A stretch of DNA of 64,000 nt from Cymbidium sinense (lineage: Eukaryota > Streptophyta > Magnoliopsida > Asparagales > Orchidaceae). Position numbers and translations under genes: made by a program. Within the stretch, counting starts at the first letter, position 1. Every line of letters begins with the position of its first letter. Shown in pieces: positions 36,900-47,577 of this stretch. The notes below the pieces were generated by a model. That model was given only the letters and a program-made list of their open reading frames with translations. It had not been told where the DNA came from and made no database searches. The stretch covers positions 141,274,040 to 141,338,039 of the forward strand of contig CM038214.1 of the NCBI GenBank assembly GCA_021442155.1. The letters run 5' to 3'.

Positions 36900-38100
36900 A
36901 AGCTTTGGCTCAAGCCTGTGGAGGATCATCGATTCCAAAGGGGTAGACCCTACCTAGATGAATTTGATGTTATCCAATATCCCAAGGGTTTCGTGCTACC
37001 TTCCTTTAAAGCTTTGATGGAAGTGGAAACCCAAGGCAGCACATAGCACACTTCAGGGCTAGTTATTGCAATGACTGTGGCAGTGATGCTTTACTCTTTC
37101 ACCTTTTCATTAGTAGCCTAGTGGGTATTGCTTTCGATTAGTAAGTTGAACTGCCCAATGGTTTAGTAAATACATTTGCTGAGTTAGAGTAACTCTTCAT
37201 TAAGAGATTTGTTGGAGCTTAGAAAGGGTTACTATAAGTGATCTCATTGTAGCCCAACAACACCCTGATGAGTCCCTTATTGATTATATTCTTTGATGGC
37301 ACAACCTAAGTATGAAGTGTGAACCATAGCTGTTTGAACAACATGCCATTCAGATTCTATTGAAGAATATCCATGGCATGAACACCTTCATTCTTAAGGG
37401 CTTCACTATGAAGACATTTGAGAAGCTAATCAATAAGGTGGCTTGTCTACAAGGAGAGGCCAAACAGTTGCCTTTTTATGATCAGTTGCCTAAGAAGAAG
37501 CCATAGAAGGTCTGTGAGAAGAAACCTAGAGTAGTACCAGCGGTTGACAAGGGGAAGCAACCAACTAGAGATTAGTCTGAGAGACCATGACCTCAGCAGC
37601 CTCCACCTCCTTTGCCATGACCAAGATAGCCCTACCGGCCTCCACCACAACCTCCATGGCCAGCACAGCCACCGCCTCAGCCATACCACCAACAATAGTG
37701 GCATGCATACCCACCTCCAGGTAGCTATTGTCCACCTACTATTTTAGATAATTTAAACAAACCTTATTCTTTTAAGAGGGAGGTAATCGAGAAAATCTTT
37801 AAGAATCTCTTAATGAAACTTGCTTTTACCCAAGAGAGATCTGGAGGAAGTAGTAAAAGTCATGATCCAAACTTTTGCCCTTACCATCAAATGCTAGGTC
37901 ACATTTTGGAGGATAGCTTCACATTCAAGGACTGCCTTGAAGATAATTTCAAGATCAGTGCTATAGTTATCCCAAAGGAATACTTTATGGAAAAACCTTC
38001 CAGTTTCATTATGGTAATCCTTGGGGAGACATGTGATTCTACCAAAAATAAAGAAGGTTGGGATATGTCCCTATCTAAAATCTATAAGAAGATCATTTAG
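36900..38100 (+). pseudogene. Tat-type gag, element D
   Basis: The capsid core is recognisable in pieces: a YPKGF / LPSFKAL segment (about 36974-37020), GNPRQHIAHF in a shifted frame (about 37028-37060), and NIHGMNTFILKGFTMKTFEK (about 37366-37425). A proline-rich segment follows at about 37595-37740. The frame 37813-38100 (95 codons) has FCPYHQMLGHILEDSFTFKD, the position of the nucleocapsid-like Cys/His box in this family. At least a dozen stops interrupt it. Confidence 0.75.
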
Positions 38101-38639
38101 AAGATCAAGAAGCTTTCTTTGCAGGTGTCTGAGTCAGCTCATACCTCCAACACCAAGGAAGGTTTGCAAGTTACCTGCCAACTCTAGGAAAGTGGGAGCA
38201 TGTGTTGGCCCGAGGTAGCCCTTTAGCATAGCCACCGACCATGTCCAGCCTCCAACCTTTATTTGTAGCTTCCACACCAATGACTTCTTCCATTCCAGCT
38301 AGCTCTACTATTTCTTCTACTAGTAGAACTCTTATATTAGCAGATAAGGTCATCCAATCCCTTACTCCACTCACTTTACTTGACTTCTACTTTGTACCCC
38401 CAAATAATTCTAAGAAATTAAAGAATAAAGCTAGTTTGAATTACATATGTGTCACTTGAAATGGGTTGTCTTCTTCTATTCTTAATGATAACTCTTCAAG
38501 TCTATGTAACTATAATAATTCTAATCTTCCTCTTTTTGATTCAAAGTTGGACTTTCCAACTCTGAATACTATGAGTTCACCTCTTGCGATAGACTTGGAA
38601 TCATTCGATTCTGAGGGTCCCATAGGAGAAGCTGTAGGT
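38101..38639 (+). pseudogene. Gag-protease connector, element D
   Basis: A connector with Ser/Thr/Asn-rich readable frames (38241-38459 and 38466-38660), including SSPLAIDLESFDSEGPIGEA just before the protease. The equivalent in copy A is about 820-1440. No catalytic motif is seen. Confidence 0.55.
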
Positions 38640-39215
38640 GAGCCTAAAGTGCAGGTATAACCTTTCACCACTTTGCCTCAAGAGATCACCGAAGTCAACA
38701 TCCGTAGTGAAAATGTTTTACCTCCTAAGGCAGTATCTCTACATAGAGGGAAACAAGTTATTGGTACTGAAGATCGAGACGCCCTTCCACAGGATGCTCC
38801 ACCTTTGGATATGCTTGTGGAAGATTAGCTGAAGGTGGACTACAACATCCTTTCTCATCTAAGAAAGTTGACATCTAAGCTAAGCATATATGATGCCCTT
38901 GTCTTATCTAAAGAGATGAGGGAATCACTAATCAAGGCTCTACTTAATCCTGAAGTAAGCTTAGCTCAACTGGCCAATATAGGTAAGAAAGCACATTTTG
39001 CAAAAGAAGCCCAATGGATCACCTTCACAGATGAAGACCTTCTCCTAGGGGACTTAGATCACAACCATCCCCTATACATCACAGTTGACATGGACAGGTT
39101 CAGACTCACCAAGGTTCTTGAGGGTTCAGGTGCATCGCTGAACATTATGAGTCTAGAGACCCTTACATATTTGAAGATCGACATCTCTACACTCTGAGGA
39201 GATAGAATGATGTTG
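38640..39215 (+). pseudogene. Aspartic protease N-terminal half, element D, cut by array
   Basis: The best open frame is 38835-39197 (120 codons). It holds the helical SKLSIYDALVLSKEMRESL segment, FTDEDLLLGDLDHNHPLYIT, and then VLEGSGASLNIMSLETLTYL. The last part is where retropepsins have the catalytic Asp-Ser/Thr-Gly. Here the Asp is missing and Glu-Gly-Ser-Gly is read, so a codon or two appears to have been lost. The sequence stops at an MMLRERF segment at about 39215, within a few codons of the site where L interrupts copy A, and telomere-like repeat follows. Confidence 0.8.
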
Positions 39216-40704
39216 AGAGAAAGGTTTAAATTTAGGTTTAGGTTTATTTTTTGTTTAGTATTATTTTTATTTTATTTTTGAGATTTTGGTTTTATTTTTT
39301 TATTTTGGTTTGGCTTTTTTTATTTTATTTTTAGGTTTAGGTTTTAGATTTTATTTTATTTATTTATAGGTTTTATTTTTAGTTTAGGTTTAACTTTTTA
39401 GTTTAATTTATTTTATGGCCTTAAGTTTAGGTTTATGTTTAGTTTATTTTAGGTTTGCTTTAAGTTTAGTTTTGAGGTTTATTTTTTTTATTATATTTCT
39501 TATATTTTATTTAGGCTAGTTTTATTTATTTATTTTATTTTAGGATTTAGTTTATATTTTAGTTTTTTTGGTTTTGGTTTAGGCTCAGGCCTAGGGTTTG
39601 TTCAGGGTTTGGGGCCTGTTTTACTGTCAGACTTGTGGTTTTCAGGCTTTTGGTTTTGGCTCAGTGCTTCAGATCTAGTGGCCCAGGATCAGTGATCAGA
39701 TTTGGGGTTGGCCAGTTTTAAGGCTCAGTTTAGTAGGTCAGCCTTTTAGGCCTTGGGCCTAGTGGCAGGGCCCAGGGCTCATGGCCCAGTGGTCAGGTTA
39801 GGTTTAGCTCAGGGTCAGTTTAGGAGTAACCCAGGTGTTTGGCCTAGAGCCCAGGGTATGCAGGTTGGCTGTAGCCTAGGGTCAGGGTTTAGGGTTAGTG
39901 GGTTTAAGAGGGTTTAGGTTTTAAAAAAAACCCAGGATTTATATTTTTTTTATTTATTTATTTATTTTATTTTATTTGGTTTATTTATTCTTAGTTTATT
40001 TATTTTAGTTTATTTTAGTTTATTTTAGTTTATTTTTTACTTTTAGGTTTAGGTTTAGGTTTTTATTTTATTTTGTTTGGTTTAGGTTTTAGGATTTTAT
40101 TTTAGGTTTATTTTTAGGTTTTATTTTTTAGTTTAGGTTTAAGTTAATTTTTTGTTTAATTTATTTTATTTAGGGTTTATGTTTAGGTTAGGTTTAGCTC
40201 ATTTTAGGTTTTGGTTTATGATTTATTTATTTTAGTTTAGATTATTTTAATTTAGGTTTTTGTTTATTTTTTTATTTTTAGGTTTTTTTAAGTTTAAATT
40301 TCATTTTAGTTTTATTTTATTTTATTTTATGTTTTTTATATTTTATTTTAGGTTAGTTTTATTTTATTTAGTTATTTTATTTTTTTAGTTTATTTTTGGT
40401 TTTATTTATTTTATTTTAGTTTAGTTTTTAATTTTTATTTTATTTTCTTTTTAGGTTATAATTTAAGTTTTAGTTTAGGTTTATGTTTTAGTTTAGGTTT
40501 TTATTTTATTTTATTTTATTACTTTATTTTTGTTTAGGTTTTTTTTAATTTTATTTTTAGGTTTTACTTTATTTTTGTTTAGCTATTTAGCTTTTTAGGG
40601 TTTAAGGTTTAGGGTTAGTTAAGGGATTTAGGTTTAAGTTATAGTGTTTAGAGTTTAGGTTTTAGGCTTAGGGTTTAGGTTTTAGTTTGGGGTTTATGGT
40701 TAAT
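39216..40704 (+). repeat. Telomere-like array 2a
   Basis: TTTAGG/TTTATTTTA-type repeat with the G-rich strand on plus, starting directly in protease sequence. A stretch at about 39590-39900 is more G- and C-rich (GGCCTAGGG- and CAGGGCCCAG-like words), a diverged variant. Confidence 0.85.
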
Positions 40705-41176
40705 ATTTTTTTCTAAAAGAGAACAAATTCAGATTCAACATTTCTTCTTTTCGATCTCATCAACCAAGTAACACCAAGTTTTCTAAGACAAAAGTGACAA
40801 AATAGATAAATAATGAGCATGAGCAAATAAAAAACCCTAGATATCTAGATCTTTTATTATAAAGGCATAGTTCCATAAGCAATAGATTGGATCGATCGTT
40901 CTTCAATTTCTCCAGTTGCCATCCAAACCACCATGACCTCTCGAGTAGGGGGATCCACCATCATATCCCATATCTCTCCTCTCACCACCACAGAATCTTC
41001 CATCACTTATCCCTGCTTACATACACTACATCGACCACCACCTCCATATCTATTAGAACCTCTAGATCCCCCACCACCACTGCGATAACCTTCGCCTCTG
41101 CCTTCGCCTCCACCGCTAGTTCTAGACTGAGCCTGTTGACGATGATGTTCCTGTAGTGAAGGTTCAGCACATTCTT
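40705..41176 (-). pseudogene. Poly(A)-tailed 3' fragment of a glycine-rich protein mRNA, copy 3
   Basis: The T-tract at 40705-40712 marks the poly(A) tail. On the minus strand from about 41176 an AQSRTSGGGEGRGEGYRSGG segment can be read, then GGGGSRGSNRYGGGG. After frame changes come MGYDGGSPYSRGHGG and DGNWRN with a stop near 40910. The 3' UTR follows. The 5' end reads CAEPSLQEHHRQQ in the same frame, unlike copies 1 and 2, because the copies differ by small deletions. Confidence 0.78.
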
Positions 41177-42747
41177 AGAGTTTAGGTTTATTTATTTAAT
41201 TACTTTAGGTTTAGGTTTAGGATTTAAGGTTTAAGGTATAAATTTTAGGATTTTGTGTTTGGAGTTTTAGGGTTTATGCTTTTAGTGCTTAGGGTTTAGG
41301 GTTTAGGATTAGTCAGGTTTGAGGGTTTAGGATTTAGGGTTTGGGTTTATGGTTTATGGTTAGGTTTAGGTTTAGGGTTTACTAGGTTTAGTTTGGGTTT
41401 AGAGTTTATGTTTGTGGAGCTAGTTTTAGGGTTAGTTAGGGTGTGGGGTTTTAAGGTGGGATTAGGTTTTAGATTTAGGGTTTAGTAAGGTGTGGAGGTT
41501 GGTGGCTCAGTTTTGTGTTTAGGTTTAGGCCTAGGGTAGGTGGGTTTTATGATTTTGGTAGTGTTTAGGGTTTAGGATTTAGTGTGTGGTTTATGGTGTT
41601 TTTTAAAAAAAAACAAAAAAAAAACCAAGAGATGGGTTTAGGTTTATTTGGTTTATTTTTTCTTTATTTTGATTTATTTTATTTTTTTATTTTAATTTAG
41701 GTTTTATTTTATTTTTATTTAGTTTAATTTATTTATTTTAAGTTTCATTATTTTAGATTAGGTTTTTTATATTAATTCATTTTTTAGGTTTAGGTTTAGC
41801 TTTATGTTTACTTTTTAGTTTATTTTTTTTTTGTTTTTCAAGTTTAGGTTTTATTTTTTTTTATTTTTAGGTTTAGGTTTAGATTTTTATTTCATTTTTT
41901 TAGGTTTAGGTTTTAAATCTTTATTTTAGGTTTATTTTTAGGTTTTATTTTTTAGATTTGGTTTACATTTATTTTTAGTTCATTTTATTTTATCTTGTTT
42001 AGGGATTAGGTTTAGTTCATTTTAGGTTTATTTATTTTAGTTTTGGTTTAGGTTATTTTATTTTTTATTTTAGGTATAGTTTTTTTTAGTTTATGGTTTA
42101 GGTATTATTTTTTATATATATTTTAGTTTATTTTTAGGTTTATGTTTTTATTTAGTATTTATTTTAGGTTTAATTCATTTTCATTTAAAGTTTAGTTTTT
42201 AATTTATTGAAGTTTTTTATTTTGAGGTTTATTTTATTTTTTTAGTTTAGTTTAGGTTTTTATTTATTTTAATTTAGTTTACTTTTATTTTTTTATTTTA
42301 TTTTATTTTATGTTTAGGTTTAGGTTTTAATTTAGGTTTTAATTTAATTTTATTTGTTTTATTTAGGTTTTATTCTTAGGTTAACTTTATTTTTAGTTTA
42401 GTTTAGGTTTTATTTTATTTTATTTTAGGTTTAGGTGTAGGTTTTAGTTTACATTATTATTTTGTTTTGTTTTATTTTATTTATGTTTAGGTTTATTTAT
42501 TTATTTTATTTTAGATTTTATTTACTTTTTAGTTTTCAAGTTTTATTATTTGGGTTTAGGGTTTAGGTTAAAGGTGTAGGTTTAGGGTGGGGTTTAGGGT
42601 TTAAGGTTGTAGGTTTAGCATTTAGGGTTTAGGGTTAGGGTTTCTTTTTTATTTTTTTATTTACTTTTTTATTTTAAGGGTTTAAGCTTTAAGGTTTATG
42701 GTTTAGGCTTTAGGTTTAGGGATCAGGTTTTAGTTTAGGATTTTTAG
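41177..42747 (+). repeat. Telomere-like array 2b
   Basis: Degenerate TTTAGGG repeat with long T-rich runs. An A-rich interruption at 41604-41628 lies where other blocks have the TTAAGTAAACC marker. Confidence 0.85.
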
Positions 42748-43238
42748 TTTTTTTTTAACAGAGAACAAATTCAGATTCAACATTTCTTCATTTTGATTTC
42801 ATCAACCAAGTAACACATCAAGTTTTTAAAGACATAAGCGATGACACAGATAAAAAATGAGCATGCATAGAGCAAATAAAAAAATCTAAGTAATTAGAAC
42901 CGTCTCTACTATAAAGACACAGTTCCATTAGCAGTAGATCAGACTAGCCATTCTTAAGTTTCTCCAGTTCCCATCAGAACCACCTTAGCCTCTTCAGTAG
43001 CTGGATCCACTATCATATCCTCGATCTCTTCCTCCAACTCCACCATGGTAGTAACCTCCATCGCTCCTCCCACCTCCAAAATCACCACTACTTCAACCAC
43101 CACCTCCAAATCCACCAGCACCTCTAGATCCCCCACCACCACTGTGATAACGTTCGCCTCTTCCTTCACCTCCACCGCCAGATCTAGACTGAACTTAGAT
43201 GTGAGTGATGTTCTATCATCAATGTTTTGCCCAATCTT
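42748..43238 (-). pseudogene. Poly(A)-tailed 3' fragment of a glycine-rich protein mRNA, copy 4
   Basis: The T-tract is at 42748-42756. Minus-strand reading gives VQSRSGGGGEGRGERYHSGG (about 43190-43135), GGGGSRGAGGFGGGG, then GRDRGYDSGSSY, a stop, GGSDGNWRN and a 3' UTR. The glycine-rich frame is interrupted by two stops. An open frame of 73 codons in another phase here is without meaning. The fragment is bracketed by telomere-like repeat on both sides. Confidence 0.8.
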
Positions 43239-46200
43239 AGGGATTATGTTTAGGTTTATTTTTAAAAAAATTTATTTACTTAGGTTTATCTTTAGGGTTT
43301 AGAGTTTGGGTTTAAGGTTTGGGTTTAGGGTTTAGTGGGGTGGGTAAGATTTATGTAGGGGTTTTAGGGTTATGGTTTGGGTTTTGAGTTTTTTAGGGCT
43401 TAGGGTTTAGGGTTTAGGGTTGAAAGTTTAGTATTGTAGGTTTAGAGTTTAGGGTTTAGGGTTTAGGATTTATGGTTTAGGGTTTTTTTTTAAATTAAGT
43501 AAACTGGTAAGTTTAGGTTTATTTAGTTATTTACTTTTTATTTTATATTTTATTTTCATTTCATTTATTTTTATTTTTATTTATTTAGGTTTATTTTATT
43601 TAGTTTAAGCATTTTATTTTATCAGTTTTAGGTTTAGTTAATGTTTGTTGAGTTTATCCCATTTTATTTTGGTTTATATTTAGGTTTTAGGTTTAGGTGA
43701 TCATGGTTTAGGTTTAGATTTGTGGCTCATGGTTTAGGGATCAGACTCAGAGTTTAGTGGAAGGTTTAGGTTTAAAGTGGGTTTGGTGGGGGTTAAGTTT
43801 TGGGCCTAGGTCAGTTGAGTAGGTGGGTGGGTAAGGTCAGGTTTAGGTTTAGAAGGTGGGGTGGATCAGGTGGATCATTTTAGGATTAGGGTAGGTTAAG
43901 TGGTTTTAAATTTTATTTTTATTTTAGTGAGATTTAGGTTTATGCTTTAGTGTTAGGGTTTATGATTTACTTTTTGTTTATTTTTAAATTAAGTAAACTA
44001 GTAGGTTTAGGTTTTTTAGTTTATTTAGTTTATTTTTTTTAATTTAGGTTTGTTTTTTATTTTATTTAATGTTTATTTATTTTAGTTTAAGTTTTTTATT
44101 TTAGTTTATTTTTTTAGGTTTAACTTTAGGTTTATGTTTATCTTTTAGTTTAGTTTTATTTTATTTTTTGGTTTATTTTATTTTTTTAGGATTAGGTTTA
44201 GCTTTTTTATTTTTTTGTTTTAGGTTTTAATTTTTATTTTTTTTATTTTAGGTTATATTATTTCATTTAGGTTTAGGTTTATTTATTTAATTTAGGGTTT
44301 AGGTTTAGGCTAAGGTCTTATTTATTTGAGTTTAGTTTATTTTAGCTTAGGTTTAGGTTTATTTTATTTTGCTTATTTTAAGTTTAAGTTTTTTTTATAG
44401 TGTAAGGTTTAGGTTTTATTTTTAATTTATTTTTTGATTTTCATTATAGGTTAATTTTTTAGGTTTATGTTTTATTTATTTATTTTTATGTTTATTCTAT
44501 TTTATTTTCATTTTGCTTTTATTTTTTTAGGTTTTTATTTTAGGTTTTTAGTTTAGTTTATGTTTTATTTATTTTACTTTATTTTAGTTTTAAATTTATT
44601 TTATCTTTGTTTAGGTTTATGTTTACGTTTTATTTTATTTTATTTTATTATTAGGTTAGGTTTTATATTTATTTTATTTTAGGTTTGATTTAGTTTAAGT
44701 TTGAATTTTATCTTTTAGGGTGATCAGTTAATGTTTAGGGTTTGGGGCTTAGTTTAGATGTAGATTTTTTTTGGAGGTTTAGGGTTTAGGTAATTTAGGT
44801 TTTAGGGTTTATGATCAGGTATTAGGGTTTAGGATTATTTTTTATTTTGATTTTTATTTTAGGGCTGATTTAGTTAGGTTTTAGCCAAGGACCCAAGTTT
44901 AGGGTTTAGAGTTTTTATTTTTTTTAGTTTTTTTGGTTTAGGTTTATTTTTCTTAGGGTTATGGTTTTATTAGTTTTCATTTGTTTTATTAGGTTTTAAT
45001 TTAGTTTTAGTATTTAATTTAGTTTTAGTTTATTATTTTTATGTCTTATTTTTATCTTAGTTTAGGGTTTATTCTTTATTAGTTTAGTTTAGTTTTATAG
45101 GGGTTTAGGGTTAGTCTGATTTAGGATTTAGGGTTTAGGGTTTAGTTAGTGTTTATAAATAAAAAGACATTTAGGTTTTAGTTTATTTTATATTTTTATT
45201 TAGGTTTATTTTTTTTTTTTATTTAGTTTAGTTTTTTTTATCTTTATTTATTTTAGTTTAGCTGTTTTATTTTAGTTTATTTTTTAGGTTTAGGTTTTAG
45301 TTTTAGTTTAATTTTATTTCATTCTCTTTTTTAGGTTTAGGTTTTATTTTTTATTATTAGGTTTAGGGTTTAGGTTTTATTTAGGTTTTTATTTTATTTT
45401 TTTAGGTTTAGGTTTTAGATATTTATTTTAAGTTTATTTTAAGGTTTTATTTTTTTATTTTAGGTTTAGGATAATTTTTAGTTTATTTTATTTTATTTAG
45501 TTTAGGGCTTATGTTTAATTTATTTTAGGCTCACATTTAGGTTTTATTTATTTAAGTCAAGTTTATTTTAGTTTAGGTTTAGGTTTATTTTATTTTGTTA
45601 ATTTTACGTTTAGATTTTTTTTTTAGTTTTGGGTTTAGGTTTTATTTGTTATTTATTTTTATGTTTTTTTAGGTTTATTTTTTAGGTTTAGGTTTTATTT
45701 TATTTTATTTTATTTTATTAGGTTTATTTTTTTATTTTACATTTAGGTTTTATTTTTTAGGTTTTCTTATTTTTAGGTTTATTTTATTTTTTTAGTTTAG
45801 TTTGATTTATTTATTTTATTTTTATTTTATTTTATTTTTAAGTTTATGTTTAGTTTTAGGATTTTATTTTGTTTATTTTATTTTATTTTAGGTTTAGGTT
45901 TTTATTTATTTATTTTATTTTGGGTTTATTTATTTATGTTTCAATTTTTAGGTTTAGGGTTTTTAGGCTTTGGGGTTTAGGATTTTGGGTTCGTTGTAGG
46001 TTTTGGTTTTGGGTTTTTTAGAGTTAGAGTTGGTTTTGGGTTTTTTAATGTTACCTAAGGTTTAGGGTTCTAGGTTAGGTTCTTTTAAAAAAATTAAGTA
46101 AATTCATAGGTTTATATTTAATTAGTTTATTTTTTATTTATTTTTCTTAATTTTTTTATTTTTATTTAGGTTTATTTTTATTTTTATTTAGTTTAGTTTA

Positions 46201-47044
46201 TTTATTTTAGTTAATGTTATTTTATGTTAGTTTATTTTTTAATTTAGCTTTTTTTAATTTATTTTTTAGGTTTAGGTTTTATTTTATTTTTTTAGGTTTA
46301 GATTTTAGGTTTTTATTTTAGGTTTATTTTTAGGTTTAAATTTTTACTTTAAGTTTAAATTTATTTTTAATTTATTTTATTTTATTTAGTTTAGATTTAG
46401 GGTTATGTTTAGGTTTTATTTATTTTATTATAGTTTATTTTAGTTTTTGTTTTGGTCTATTTTATTTTTATTTTAGGTTTAGGTTTATTTTATTTAGTTT
46501 AGGGTTTACATTTTATTTTTTATTTATTATTTTGTTTAGGTTTTTATTTAATTTATATTTAATTTTATTTTAGTTCAATTTAATTCTTATTTTAAGTTTA
46601 GTTCTTATTTTATTTTGCTATTTTATTTTATTTAGTTTAGTTTAGGTTTTTAATTATTTTATAGCTTATTTTTATTTTATTTTTTATTTTATGTTTAGGT
46701 TTTAATTTTAATTTATTTTTAAATTATTTTGTTTTTTTATTTTATGTTAGTTTAGGTTTTTATTTATTTTATTTTAGTTTTTTTTAGTTTATGTTTAGGT
46801 TTTAGTTTTTATTTTAGGATTTAGATTCAGAAAGGTTTAGGGCTTAAGATTTAGGGAAAAGGGTTTGCCATTTAGGGTTTAGGGAAAAGGGTTTGACATT
46901 TAGGGTTTAGGGTTTAGGGTTTAGGGTTTAGGTTTTAAGTTTTAAGGTTGGTTTGTTTGCCTTAGTGGTAGGTTTTAGTGGTTTAGGGTTTATGGTTAGG
47001 ATTTAGGTTTAGGTTTAGGTTGGGTTTTGGTTTTTTATTTAGGT
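43239..47044 (+). repeat. Telomere-like array 2c
   Basis: The longest uninterrupted array block. The markers TTAAGTAAAC at 43495, 43989 and 46094 divide it into sub-blocks that each begin with AGGTTTAGGTTTATTTAG-like sequence. Regular TTTAGGG units cluster at about 43400-43470 and 46890-46935. The G-rich strand is on plus throughout. No gene is seen. Confidence 0.85.
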
Positions 47045-47477
47045 TTTCTATTTATTTCTTCTTTTGATTTAATCAACCAAGTATTCAAATTTCTAAGACA
47101 TAAAGATGACATGGACAAAAAAATGAGCACATGATATGGAAAATAAAAATGCTATAACTAGAACTATTGTATGGATACAGTTCCATAAGAAGTAGATCGA
47201 TAGTTCTTCTTCTTTCTCATTCCCATCAACCACCCCCACCTCTCGAAAGCGGATCCACCATCATATCCCCACCTCTCCCTCCACCACCACCATGGTCAGA
47301 ACCTCCATCGCTCTCCTCCTACCTCTATAACTACCACCGGTCCCACTCCACCACCTCCATATCCACCAACACCTCCGCATCCCCCACCACCAAGTGATAA
47401 TCGCCAGCTCATACATTCGCTTTCCACCGCCGATCTACACCGAAAGCCCGGCTTCGACGGATGTACCGCCATCATGG
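47045..47477 (-). pseudogene. 3' fragment of a glycine-rich protein mRNA, copy 5, cut by gap
   Basis: This has the same order as the other four GRP fragments: 3' UTR at 47060-47200, then Gly/Arg-rich coding on the minus strand. The poly(A) tail and about 25 bases of UTR end are replaced by array-like TTTATTTAGG. The 5' side runs into the assembly gap, so its true limit is unknown. Small deletions are frequent. Confidence 0.7.
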
Positions 47478-47577
47478 NNNNNNNNNNNNNNNNNNNNNNN
47501 NNNNNNNNNNNNNNNNNNNNNNNNNNNNNNNNNNNNNNNNNNNNNNNNNNNNNNNNNNNNNNNNNNNNNNNNNNNNN
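47478..47577. other. Assembly gap of exactly 100 N
   Basis: 100 consecutive N, a common placeholder for a scaffold join of unknown length. The array/GRP sequence on its left and block L on its right are therefore not shown to be contiguous. Confidence 0.98.

Noticed and set aside
42954..43175. 73-codon Val/Glu-rich open frame on the minus strand
   Set aside because: It is the wrong phase of the glycine-rich protein fragment; GGN codons read out of phase give this composition.
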